From positions 1-22,807 of IMG/VR virus record IMGVR_UViG_3300034375_004539: DNA of 22,807 nt; one strand, given 5' to 3'. The position numbers were made by a program, and so were the translations under genes. The notes beneath the pieces were generated by a model. The model saw only the letters and a program-made list of their open reading frames with translations, did not search any database and was not told the DNA's origin. Shown in pieces: positions 13,350-20,072 of this stretch. Origin of the DNA: a virus. Numbering within the stretch: the stretch's first letter is position 1; each line of letters starts with the position of its first letter.

Positions 13350-14213
13350 ATGCCAATATTAGGATCATTTGGAGCAGCAGCAAAAGGCGGCTTTGGCCGA
13401 GGCGGAAAAGTTATTGAATATCCTTACGATGCAGAAATGTTAATCATTGCTGGCGGAGGAGAAGGCGGCAATTATAGAGGTGGAGGTGGCGGAGCAGGAG
13501 GCTTTCGAACTTCTACGCAGACAATCTCTGAATCATTTGATATTACTGTTACTGTCGGATCTGGTGGATCTGGTGGTGCTACAATAGGAACATCTGGTGG
13601 GTCTTCTGCAATAAGTGGACCAAACTTAACTACAATTACATCTGCCGGAGGCGGCGGAGGCTCTACGGCCGCTACACCTGGACAATCTGGTGGTTCTGGT
13701 AGTGGCGCTGGAGGAAATAATACACCTCAATCAGGAGGAGCTGGTAATACTCCAAGCACAACTCCATCTCAAGGAAACCCTGGAGGTGGAAATAATAATT
13801 CAAGTTACTCTGGTGGTGGCGGAGGAGGCATTGGCGGTACTGGAGGAAATGCTGGAGGCCCTGGAGGATCTGGAGGAGCTGGTACTGCAAATTCAATAAC
13901 TGGTGCATCTGTAACATACGCTGGAGGCGGCGGAGGCGGAGGCGCTGAAATCGGAAACGCTGGAGGCCCTGGAGGATCAGGTGGTGGCGGAGCTGGCGGA
14001 GGTCCTGGCCAACCTAATACTCCTGGAACCGATGGTTTAGGTGGCGGTGGCGGAGGAGCCCAAAATGGCGGTGGCGACGGCGGAGACGGAGTCGTTATTA
14101 TAAAATTACCTACAGAAAAATATAGTGGAAAAAAAACAGGTTCACCAACAGTAACTGAGTCTGGTTCAGATACTATAATGACATTTAATGGAGCAGGGAC
14201 ATATACAACATAA
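13350..14213 (+). CDS. Glycine-rich adhesin/receptor-binding-type protein
   Basis: 287 residues; AGGAGG at 13333-13338 plus a nearer AGAAG precede the ATG. Residues 1-35 (MPILGSFGAAAKGGFGRGGK, VIEYPYD) form a conserved N-terminus. Residues 36-240 are packed with glycine runs separated by short polar strands, the pattern of poly-Gly domains in T4-group fibre-tip adhesins, where polyglycine helices form a compact sandwich with exposed loops for receptor binding. The C-terminus ends with a strand DGVVIIKLP and a beta unit VTESGSDTIMTFNGAGTY. GC-rich GGC/GGA codons stand out from neighbours. Likely a receptor-binding tip; receptor unknown. TAA overlaps the next ATG. Confidence 0.75.
   Translation: MPILGSFGAAAKGGFGRGGKVIEYPYDAEMLIIAGGGEGGNYRGGGGGAGGFRTSTQTISESFDITVTVGSGGSGGATIGTSGGSSAISGPNLTTITSAGGGGGSTAATPGQSGGSGSGAGGNNTPQSGGAGNTPSTTPSQGNPGGGNNNSSYSGGGGGGIGGTGGNAGGPGGSGGAGTANSITGASVTYAGGGGGGGAEIGNAGGPGGSGGGGAGGGPGQPNTPGTDGLGGGGGGAQNGGGDGGDGVVIIKLPTEKYSGKKTGSPTVTESGSDTIMTFNGAGTYTT
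13851..13978 (+). repeat. Direct repeat inside the Gly-rich adhesin gene
   Basis: A 20-base identical sequence, GCTGGAGGCCCTGGAGGATC, occurs at 13851-13870 and 13959-13978, in the same reading frame (108 bases, 36 codons apart). The identity extends upstream with one mismatch (GGAAAT/GGAAAC). Recombination between copies would delete or add exactly 36 codons of the adhesin, keeping frame. Confidence 0.8.
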
Positions 14214-14695
14214 TGGCTTATTTTTCTAAATTAGATTCTAACAATAAAGTAATTGATTCAATAAAAGTTGAAGACGATGTAGTAACTCAAGATGGCTCTC
14301 TTAATGAAGAAAAAGGTCAGGCTTTTTTAAGAAAAATTTTTAATGAACCCGATGCTGTTTGGAAAAGATCAGTAAAAGGAATGTGTCTAGGAGCTCATAA
14401 ACATGGTGGTGAAATTTTTAGAAAAAATTATGGAGGAATAGGTAGTACCTATGATGCAGCTCGAGATGCTTTTATACCTCCTAAAACTTTAAACCCTGAT
14501 GGAACTGAATCTACTACAGTAGTTTTTAATGAAGACACATGCGGTTGGGATTACCCTGTTTCAAGACCCACAGAACCTGCAAACTCTGTTTGGGAGTATG
14601 GAGATATAGGCGGCTGGCAAAGAATTGATGAAGTCTCTGAAGGTAAAACATGGCAATACAACTCTACTGATGGTTGGGTAGAAGTAGATATTTAA
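14213..14695 (+). CDS. Conserved tail/fibre-associated protein
   Basis: 160 residues, coupled to the previous gene by TAATG. Motifs: MAYFSKLDSNNKVIDSIKVE, FRKNYGGIGSTYDAARDAFI then PPKTL, and DTCGWDYPVSRPT, with a C-terminal Trp-rich part (GWQRIDEVSEGKTWQYNSTD). The RKNYxGIGxTYDxxxDAFIPPK block is very common in cyanophage and other marine phage structural regions; its molecular role is not established. It is the last plus-strand gene before the oxygenase island; its stop is three bases from the stop of the opposing gene. Confidence 0.7.
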   Translation: MAYFSKLDSNNKVIDSIKVEDDVVTQDGSLNEEKGQAFLRKIFNEPDAVWKRSVKGMCLGAHKHGGEIFRKNYGGIGSTYDAARDAFIPPKTLNPDGTESTTVVFNEDTCGWDYPVSRPTEPANSVWEYGDIGGWQRIDEVSEGKTWQYNSTDGWVEVDI

Positions 14696-14698
14696 CAA

Positions 14699-15271
14699 TT
14701 ATTTAAAATTTTTCCCTGATATCCAAGCAACTAAAGAATTTCTTTCACCTTTTGAAACTGGTGTAACTTCGTGCAATACATAACTTGGAAACATAACTAA
14801 AGTACCTTGTTCTTTAGACATTGGTAAAGGTTTATCTTCAAAATATAAATTTAAATCACCTCCTTTATATTTTTTAGGTTCGGTTAATTGGACAGATAAA
14901 GATAACTTTCTTATTTTTGTATTGGTGCCTTTATCAACATGTTTTCCATAATATGATCCGACAGCTTTATAATTAGTAAATTGTAATCCCTCTAAAAAAC
15001 CCTCTACATCAAATTTAAAAAATTGATCATTTAAACTTTGTGATATGTCAGTGAGTCTTTTAAAAATCCAATCTGTTTTTTCATCTGGTTGAATCCAATT
15101 AATTTTACTTTTTCTATACTTTTTTGTTTTTGCAGGATTAGCAACTTGTCCTGTGATTAAATTTTTTTTACCTAATTCGATAATTAAATCGCATTCTTCT
15201 TTTGAAAAAGCGCTCTTCCAATAAGCCCATTCATGAACGTGATCTAATTTAAATGGCCAATTACTACTCAT
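14699..15271 (-). CDS. 2OG-Fe(II) dioxygenase, PKHD-type hydroxylase-like
   Basis: 190 residues on the minus strand. All catalytic landmarks are present: H111-x-D113 in YYGKHVDKGT, KLSLSVQLTEPKKYKGGDLN as the core strands, distal H167 in YVLHEVTPVSKGERNSLVAW, and the 2OG-binding R177. The H-E-V-T-P-V-x-x-G-x-R string is typical of prolyl-4-hydroxylase-like and PKHD-type enzymes. The reaction would be 2-oxoglutarate- and O2-dependent hydroxylation; the substrate (protein side chain or small molecule) is unknown. It is translated from an ATG overlapping the stop of the upstream minus-strand oxygenase, forming a two-gene operon from the promoter at 15793-15821. Confidence 0.85.
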   Translation of the reverse strand: MSSNWPFKLDHVHEWAYWKSAFSKEECDLIIELGKKNLITGQVANPAKTKKYRKSKINWIQPDEKTDWIFKRLTDISQSLNDQFFKFDVEGFLEGLQFTNYKAVGSYYGKHVDKGTNTKIRKLSLSVQLTEPKKYKGGDLNLYFEDKPLPMSKEQGTLVMFPSYVLHEVTPVSKGERNSLVAWISGKNFK

Positions 15272-15765
15272 TAAAAATAATTAAAGTTTATGTTAAATCT
15301 TGCTTTTGCATTTGTACAAGTTGAACTAGCATGAGGTTTATTTGCATCAAATAATAATAATCTATTTTCAATAGAATCAATTTTTTTTCCATTATTTAAT
15401 GAAGTAAAACCATCACACGTATTTAATGAAAATATTGCTCCTTGGTGTTCGAAGTCATAATCAATGTGTTTTTTGTTAATTCTTATTTTTTCTGTAGAAG
15501 GATAACAGTTGCATTTAATTCTTATCAAAGATTTTATTTTTAATTTATTAAAAAATATTTTTTTAATGAAAGGATAAATGGAGCTATTACTTGTATCTTC
15601 GTAAATAAGATGAGTAAAATAACTTGTAGAATCATTTTTAGCATGATTTCCATTTATTAAATCTTGAAAATACCAAGAAAACTCTTTGTTAATGATAGAG
15701 TTTTTTAATGTAATAAAATCTTCTTTATGAAGAAAATTATCTATTATTTTATATTTTAATTTCAT
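15271..15765 (-). CDS. 2OG-Fe(II) oxygenase-like protein
   Basis: 164 residues, first gene of the minus-strand pair. Catalytic pattern: H100-x-D102 in KKHIDYDFEHQGAIFSLNTC, a central strand DSIENRLLLFDANKPHASST with distal H145, and R156 in KARFNINFNY at the predicted 2OG site. The NRLLLFDANxxHASS...RFNINFNY arrangement is known from phage-encoded members of the superfamily. The N-terminal third (YKIIDNFLHKEDFITLKNSI) is the usual capping helix region. It is close to minimal length for the fold. The message would begin near 15786, with an AAGAGAGA purine stretch just before the start codon. Substrate unknown. Confidence 0.8.
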   Translation of the reverse strand: MKLKYKIIDNFLHKEDFITLKNSIINKEFSWYFQDLINGNHAKNDSTSYFTHLIYEDTSNSSIYPFIKKIFFNKLKIKSLIRIKCNCYPSTEKIRINKKHIDYDFEHQGAIFSLNTCDGFTSLNNGKKIDSIENRLLLFDANKPHASSTCTNAKARFNINFNYF

Positions 15766-15771
15766 TCTCTC

Positions 15772-15800
15772 TTGCTTTTTAAACTATACACTATTATAGT
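15772..15800 (+). promoter_or_regulatory. Plus-strand promoter for the oxygenase trio
   Basis: TTGCTT (15772-15777) and TATAGT (15795-15800) are separated by 17 bases, a good sigma70-type promoter. Transcription would begin near 15807, leaving a leader of roughly nine bases before the ATG at 15816, almost leaderless. Its -10 overlaps the -10 of the minus-strand promoter, so the two directions should compete for polymerase. A dyad ACTAT-T-ATAGT (15790-15800) covers both -10 elements and could be an operator. Confidence 0.55.
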
Positions 15801-15821
15801 ATATTACATATAAAGATGCAA
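15793..15821 (-). promoter_or_regulatory. Consensus-like minus-strand promoter
   Basis: Read on the minus strand: TTGCAT (complement of 15816-15821), a 17-base spacer (15799-15815), then TATAAT (complement of 15793-15798). The -10 is a perfect consensus, the -35 has four of six consensus bases, and the spacing is optimal. The -35 lies within the first two codons of the divergent gene. It drives the two minus-strand oxygenases. This is the best promoter match I found in the window. Confidence 0.7.
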
Positions 15822-16388
15822 GAGACATTTATAGAAAGCTATCAAATAGACACAGAAGTTTGTAAAGAACTTATAAAATATCATAAGAAAAATAAGGAGT
15901 ATAAACGACCTGGAGTTGCTTATGATACAGATGTAAAAAACACTGCAGTAAATACAGATATTAAAGAGTCAATTGATGTTACTTTTTTTAATATGTCTAG
16001 TAATAAAACTATAAAAAAATATTTTTCAGAGTTGAGTAAATGCGTACGTCAATATGTTAGTAAATATAAATTAGGAAGATATCATACCTATGATTCAAAT
16101 TTAATACAACACTATCCACCAGGGGGTGGTTTTAAAGTTTGGCACTGTGAAAGATATGTTGGATATGTGCCAGGTCAATTCATAGCTCAAAGAGGACTCG
16201 TTTATATGACGTATTTAAATGATGTTACTGATAAGGGAGAAACTGAATTTTATTATCAAAAAGTTAAAGTTAAACCTAAAATAGGTAAAACTTTAATATG
16301 GCCAACTGATTTTACTCATTTACACCGAGGTATTCCATCACCTACTCAAGAAAAATATATTGTAACAGGTTGGTTCATATTAGTTTAA
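15816..16388 (+). CDS. 2OG-Fe(II) oxygenase-like protein with HxE/K variant site
   Basis: 190 residues. The fold is clear from SNLIQHYPPGGGFKVWHCER, RGLVYMTYLNDV, GETEFYYQKVKVKPKIGKTL and WPTDFTHLHRGIPSPTQEKY then IVTGWF. The metal triad reads H110-x-E112 instead of HxD, with distal H170 (or H168). The usual 2OG-binding Arg is replaced by K180, ten residues after H170, the spacing normally held by Arg. Both replacements occur in some active superfamily members, so activity is possible. It is first in the plus-strand half of the island, with only a weak AAAG before its ATG, consistent with a near-leaderless message. Confidence 0.75.
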   Translation: MQETFIESYQIDTEVCKELIKYHKKNKEYKRPGVAYDTDVKNTAVNTDIKESIDVTFFNMSSNKTIKKYFSELSKCVRQYVSKYKLGRYHTYDSNLIQHYPPGGGFKVWHCERYVGYVPGQFIAQRGLVYMTYLNDVTDKGETEFYYQKVKVKPKIGKTLIWPTDFTHLHRGIPSPTQEKYIVTGWFILV

Positions 16389-16389
16389 T

Positions 16390-16992
16390 ATGATGTTATT
16401 ACATAATATTCCTATCATACATAATTCTATTTTTTTATATCAATTAGATATAAGAAAAAATTATAATAAAATATTTGAAAAACAAAAAATAAAACAAGAA
16501 GCAAATGGTTTTTTAACTTATTCAAGCACTGAATATAATATTTTAAATGAATTTAAAGATTTAAAAAAAGAATGTGAAAAATCAGTAGGTTCATTAATCA
16601 CTGATAAATTATCTTTTAAAGATAATAACTTTAAAATTTTTAATAGTTGGATTACTAAAACAAAACCTAAAGGTTATTCTGAACCACATACACATTCAAA
16701 CTCTTGGATTAGTGGTGTATACTATCCTAAGTTCTCTGAAGATTTTAAAATTAGATTTTATAATGATTTTTTAAATCCCTTTCATACAAAAGTAAAAAAT
16801 TATAACATCTATAATTCTAAATATTGGGATATAACTCCAATGTCAAATTGTCTTGTATTATTCTTTAGTAATATGAGACATAATATTTTACCCAATAATT
16901 CAAAAGAAGATAGATACTCTTTGGCTTTTAACGTTTTACCCAATGGTTCTTTTGGTACTGAAGATTCTTTTTTAAAATTAAATATAAAATAA
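16390..16992 (+). CDS. Putative 2OG-Fe(II) oxygenase, TIGR02466/PF13759-like
   Basis: 200 residues, starting one base after the previous stop. Core: NSWITKTKPKG, then EPHTHSNSWISGVYYPKF, IRFYND, YNIYNSKYWDITPMSNCLVL, FFSNMRHNILPNNSKEDRYS and LAFNVLPNGSFG. The H-x-H-x-x-S-x-x-S-G-V-Y-Y block (H100, H102), distal H164 and R175 follow the pattern I associate with the TIGR02466 family (from memory). The second position of the usual HxD motif is His here. DNA is strongly AT-rich: 7 G/C in the 60 bases 16441-16500. A tandem paralogue follows. Confidence 0.7.
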   Translation: MMLLHNIPIIHNSIFLYQLDIRKNYNKIFEKQKIKQEANGFLTYSSTEYNILNEFKDLKKECEKSVGSLITDKLSFKDNNFKIFNSWITKTKPKGYSEPHTHSNSWISGVYYPKFSEDFKIRFYNDFLNPFHTKVKNYNIYNSKYWDITPMSNCLVLFFSNMRHNILPNNSKEDRYSLAFNVLPNGSFGTEDSFLKLNIK

Positions 16993-17588
16993 TGAACGTA
17001 TTAAATTTAAGAGCTATTCCTATAGCAATTTCAAAACTAGACTATTCTTTAAATAAAAAACAAAAAGAATTTATAATGAAACAAAATTATCAAGAAGGAA
17101 AAAATGTAAAAGTTTCTAAGAGTAATTATATCTTTAATAATAAAATATTTAAAAATATTAAAAATCTTTTTGATAAAAAAGTAGATCAGTATTTAAAAGA
17201 AGTTTTACAAATTAAAAATGAAGTCTATGTTACTCAAAGTTGGACAACCATTAATGATAACACTGTTCATCATTCTCATAGTCACAAAGGAGCTTTTTTA
17301 AGTATTGTTTTTTATCCAGAAAGCAAAGGAAAAAATACTATTTATTTTGAATTAAATAAAAGCAGTATTCAAGAAGCATTTGATTTTTCATATAATCCAA
17401 TTCAATATAATATATATAATAGTGAAACTTGGCATCTTCCTACAAATGAAAAAGATTTATTTATATTCCCTGGTTGGATAAGACATCATTCAGTAAATGA
17501 AGGGAGCAAAATTATGGTAGGAGCAAATTACTTTTTAAAAGGTAATTTAGGAGAAAAAAATAGAAAAGATTTTCTCTATTTAAAATAA
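16992..17588 (+). CDS. Divergent paralogue of the preceding oxygenase-like gene
   Basis: 198 residues, start overlapping the previous stop (TAATGA). It aligns with the preceding protein along QSWTTINDN, HHSHSHKGAFLSIVFYPESK, YNIYNSETWHLPTNEKDLFI, FPGWIRHHSVNEGSKIMVGA and NYFLKGNLG. H96-x-H98 corresponds to H100-x-H102 of its neighbour, H165 or H166 to the distal His, and the 2OG-binding Arg is replaced by K173. The block is unusually His-rich (H93, H94, H96, H98). It may be an active variant, or a binding-only or regulatory partner for its neighbour. DNA is AT-rich (10 G/C in 17041-17100). Confidence 0.65.
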   Translation: MNVLNLRAIPIAISKLDYSLNKKQKEFIMKQNYQEGKNVKVSKSNYIFNNKIFKNIKNLFDKKVDQYLKEVLQIKNEVYVTQSWTTINDNTVHHSHSHKGAFLSIVFYPESKGKNTIYFELNKSSIQEAFDFSYNPIQYNIYNSETWHLPTNEKDLFIFPGWIRHHSVNEGSKIMVGANYFLKGNLGEKNRKDFLYLK

Positions 17589-17600
17589 TAGGTATTTAAA

Positions 17601-17936
17601 TTGGACTCAATTGTAAAAAGATTTTCTGAGCATTTAGAGTCTATAGAGTATCCTAAAAGTAAAACATCTTGGAATATTGCAGGTATTATAAAAGGTCAAA
17701 ATGCCTTTTACAGATTTGATATTAGAGAAATGATAAAACTGTCAGATGGCACACCTGCTCAAAAATTTAAAACAAATATTAAAGCTGATAAAATGGTATT
17801 AGAAATAGGTAATAAGTGGATTATTCTAGATTTAGAAGAACTACATAATTACTTAAAAAAGAATAGGTTAAAAAAGGTCTACGTAAATGATTTGATACCT
17901 AAGCTAGAATGGACTATATTTTTGCCTAAAAACTAG
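17601..17936 (+). CDS. Conserved phage protein, unknown function (TTG start)
   Basis: 111 residues from a TTG at 17601, with TAGGTA at 17590-17595 as a modest ribosome site. Later in-frame ATGs would cut into the well-structured N-terminus MDSIVKRFSEHLESIEYPKS, so the TTG is preferred. Further blocks: WNIAGIIKGQNAFYRFDIRE, IKADKMVLEIGNKWIILDLE, LKKVYVNDLIPKLEWTIFLP. It reads as a compact alpha/beta protein with alternating strands and is familiar from marine phages without function. It ends 13 bases before the tail nozzle-type gene and may belong with it rather than with the oxygenases. Confidence 0.65.
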   Translation: MDSIVKRFSEHLESIEYPKSKTSWNIAGIIKGQNAFYRFDIREMIKLSDGTPAQKFKTNIKADKMVLEIGNKWIILDLEELHNYLKKNRLKKVYVNDLIPKLEWTIFLPKN

Positions 17937-17949
17937 TATAATAGATCCC

Positions 17950-19908
17950 ATGGCATTAAAAGAAGTAAAATTTCAAGCAGGTATTGATAAACAAAGCACG
18001 CCTTCAGCCGCTGCAGGTAAATGGGTTGATAGTGATTTTGTTAGATTTAGATATGGAGTGCCTGAAAAAATAGGTGGTTGGGATCAATTAACCACTGCTA
18101 ATAATACTCTTCCTGGTGTAGCTAGGGCTCAACATACATTTACTAGTTTAAATGGTACAAAATTTTCGGCTATTGGAACAAGCTCAGGTTTATTTATTTT
18201 TAGTGGTGAAAGATTTTATGATATTACCCCTTTAGCTGGATCTCCAGTTTCAGGAGGAACCTTTACTACTTCTGCAGCAGCTGGTTCTACAGTAACGATA
18301 AATTCTACAGGTCACAGTATTCTAGTTGGAGATTACGTGGTATTTACTTCTGTATCTGTGGCTGGATCTACAACACTTACAGCACCTGATTTTCAAACCT
18401 ACGCTTTTGAAGTATTAACCGTCCCTAACGCAAACTCATTTACTATAAGTTTATTGAACCCTGCTGCAGGTGTAACGACAGCGGAAGGTAATTCCGGAAT
18501 GACGGCTCAAGGATCATTTAACTATCAAAGGTACATAAGACCAGGACCCACTTTTCAAACTTTAGGTTTTGGTTGGAGCACTTATCAATGGGGTAAAGAA
18601 GCTTGGGGCACAGCAAGATCAACTTCAAACGTAACGTTAGACCCAGCTAACTGGTCTTTAGATCATGCTGGTAATACCTTGATTGCAACATTAAGAAATG
18701 GAAATACTTTTCAATGGGATTCTTCTGGAGCTTTAGCAACTAGAGCCACTGTAATTGCAGGGGTAGGCAGTGAAGTTAATATGGTTTCAACGTTATCTTT
18801 ATTCTCAGACAGAGATAGACATTTATTTCAGTTTGGTGCTTTAACGGATATGACTGATGCAACGACACAAGACCCTATGTTTATTAGATTTACGAATCAA
18901 GAAACATTAAACGTATACACACCAACAGCAACAAACACTGCTGGTACATTTAGATTAGATACGGGAAACAGAATTACTGCTGCTGTTCAAGGTAAAGACT
19001 ATGTTTTAATTTTAACAGATCAAGCTGCTTATGTAGCTCAATTTGTAGGACCACCATTTACATTTAGTATTAGACAAGTGGGGACTAACTGCGGATGTTT
19101 AGGACAACACGCTGTTGTTTTTGCTCAAGGTGCTGTTTACTGGATGGGTCAAGCAGGTGGGTTTTTTGCATTTGATGGAACAGTAAAACAAATACCTTGT
19201 TTAGTAGAAGACTTTGTATTTACTACAGGTGATGGTAATCCAGGTCTTAATTTTGATGCTAATGAAATTATCTATGCAGGTCACAATAGTTTGTACACAG
19301 AAGTAAATTGGTTTTATCCATCAAAAAATTCACTACAAGTTGATAGATGTGTGACTTATAATTATGCAGAAAATAGCTGGAATACAAGTACATTAGATAG
19401 AACCACTTATGTAGACGCAGCTGTTTTTGAAAGACCTTATGCTACTGATTATATTCCAAACGGATCTACAGATTCTAATAGTCCTTCGGATACCCCTTTC
19501 TTTCCAATATCAGGAATTACTAACAGAGATGGGGCCACAGTTTTATATGAACATGAAAAAGGTGTAGATCAAGTTAACAGCACGGGTACATCTGCTATTC
19601 AAGGGTTTATAAGATCTGGAGATTTTGACATTGCTGATGGTGAATTTTTTGCTTCAGTAAGCAGGTTTATTCCTGACTATAAAGAGATTGTGGGTAATAA
19701 CCAAGTTACTTTATTTATATCAGACTATCCATCTGACACTCAGACTAGTTCACCTTTAGGACCCTTTACAGTTACCTCAACCACTGATAAGATAGATACT
19801 AGAGCAAGAGGAAGATTAGTAAGTGTGAAATTTGAAAACACGGCAGTAGGAGAGTCTTGGAGATATGGTTCTCTTAGATTGGATACAAGACCAGATGGTA
19901 GAAGATAA
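17950..19908 (+). CDS. Tail nozzle/packaged-DNA stabilisation-type protein
   Basis: 652 residues, the largest protein here. N-terminus MALKEVKFQAGIDKQSTPSA, DSDFVRFRYGVPEKIGGWDQ is typical of P22 gp10-like and nozzle proteins of podoviruses. Residues about 112-185 are an inserted Ig-like unit (STVTINSTGHSILVGDYVVF). Residues 206-220 carry a WG motif like the repeat protein. The centre has propeller-like strands (VQGKDYVLILTDQAAYVAQF, RQVGTNCGCLGQHAVVFAQG, AVYWMGQAGGFFAFDGTVKQ); the C-terminus RARGRLVSVKFENTA, WRYGSLRLDTRPDGRR is characteristic. It should form the distal tail tube closing the DNA channel. No clear ribosome site precedes its ATG. Confidence 0.8.
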   Translation: MALKEVKFQAGIDKQSTPSAAAGKWVDSDFVRFRYGVPEKIGGWDQLTTANNTLPGVARAQHTFTSLNGTKFSAIGTSSGLFIFSGERFYDITPLAGSPVSGGTFTTSAAAGSTVTINSTGHSILVGDYVVFTSVSVAGSTTLTAPDFQTYAFEVLTVPNANSFTISLLNPAAGVTTAEGNSGMTAQGSFNYQRYIRPGPTFQTLGFGWSTYQWGKEAWGTARSTSNVTLDPANWSLDHAGNTLIATLRNGNTFQWDSSGALATRATVIAGVGSEVNMVSTLSLFSDRDRHLFQFGALTDMTDATTQDPMFIRFTNQETLNVYTPTATNTAGTFRLDTGNRITAAVQGKDYVLILTDQAAYVAQFVGPPFTFSIRQVGTNCGCLGQHAVVFAQGAVYWMGQAGGFFAFDGTVKQIPCLVEDFVFTTGDGNPGLNFDANEIIYAGHNSLYTEVNWFYPSKNSLQVDRCVTYNYAENSWNTSTLDRTTYVDAAVFERPYATDYIPNGSTDSNSPSDTPFFPISGITNRDGATVLYEHEKGVDQVNSTGTSAIQGFIRSGDFDIADGEFFASVSRFIPDYKEIVGNNQVTLFISDYPSDTQTSSPLGPFTVTSTTDKIDTRARGRLVSVKFENTAVGESWRYGSLRLDTRPDGRR

Positions 19909-20072
19909 TGGCTAAAATAATTAATTATATACCAGAACCGGCGCCAACGTATGATCCATCTAATCAACGTCAAATTTTAGAAGCATTAGATACTTTAAAA
20001 CAACAACTTAATTTTTCTTTTCAACAAGATTTAAAAGAAGAACAAGATATTTATAATTATTTTTTATCATAA
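19908..20072 (+). CDS. 54-residue conserved small protein
   Basis: ATG overlaps the tail protein stop (TAATGG) and TAA at 20070-20072 overlaps the next ATG. The translation begins MAKIINYIPEPAPTYDPSNQ and continues RQILEALDTLKQQLNFSFQQ, then an acidic helix ending YNYFLS. The YDPSNQRQIL...L..LN..FQ.DLKEEQ pattern recurs in marine phages between tail genes. It fills the only gap between two otherwise abutting genes, which supports its reality. It is a predicted helical protein of unknown function. Confidence 0.65.
   Translation: MAKIINYIPEPAPTYDPSNQRQILEALDTLKQQLNFSFQQDLKEEQDIYNYFLS

Noticed and set aside
13690-13899. Leu/Glu-rich open frame inside the Gly-rich adhesin gene
   Set aside because: It is the shifted reading of GGA/GGT repeats; low-complexity composition and no ribosome site of its own.
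13440-14100. Short regularly spaced repeats that could suggest a CRISPR array
   Set aside because: They are in-frame glycine codon repeats in a coding gene, not conserved repeats with unique spacers.
17937-17942. TATAAT just before the nozzle-type gene, suggesting a leaderless promoter
   Set aside because: No -35 or extended -10 match at acceptable spacing; in such AT-rich DNA a lone TATAAT is weak evidence.
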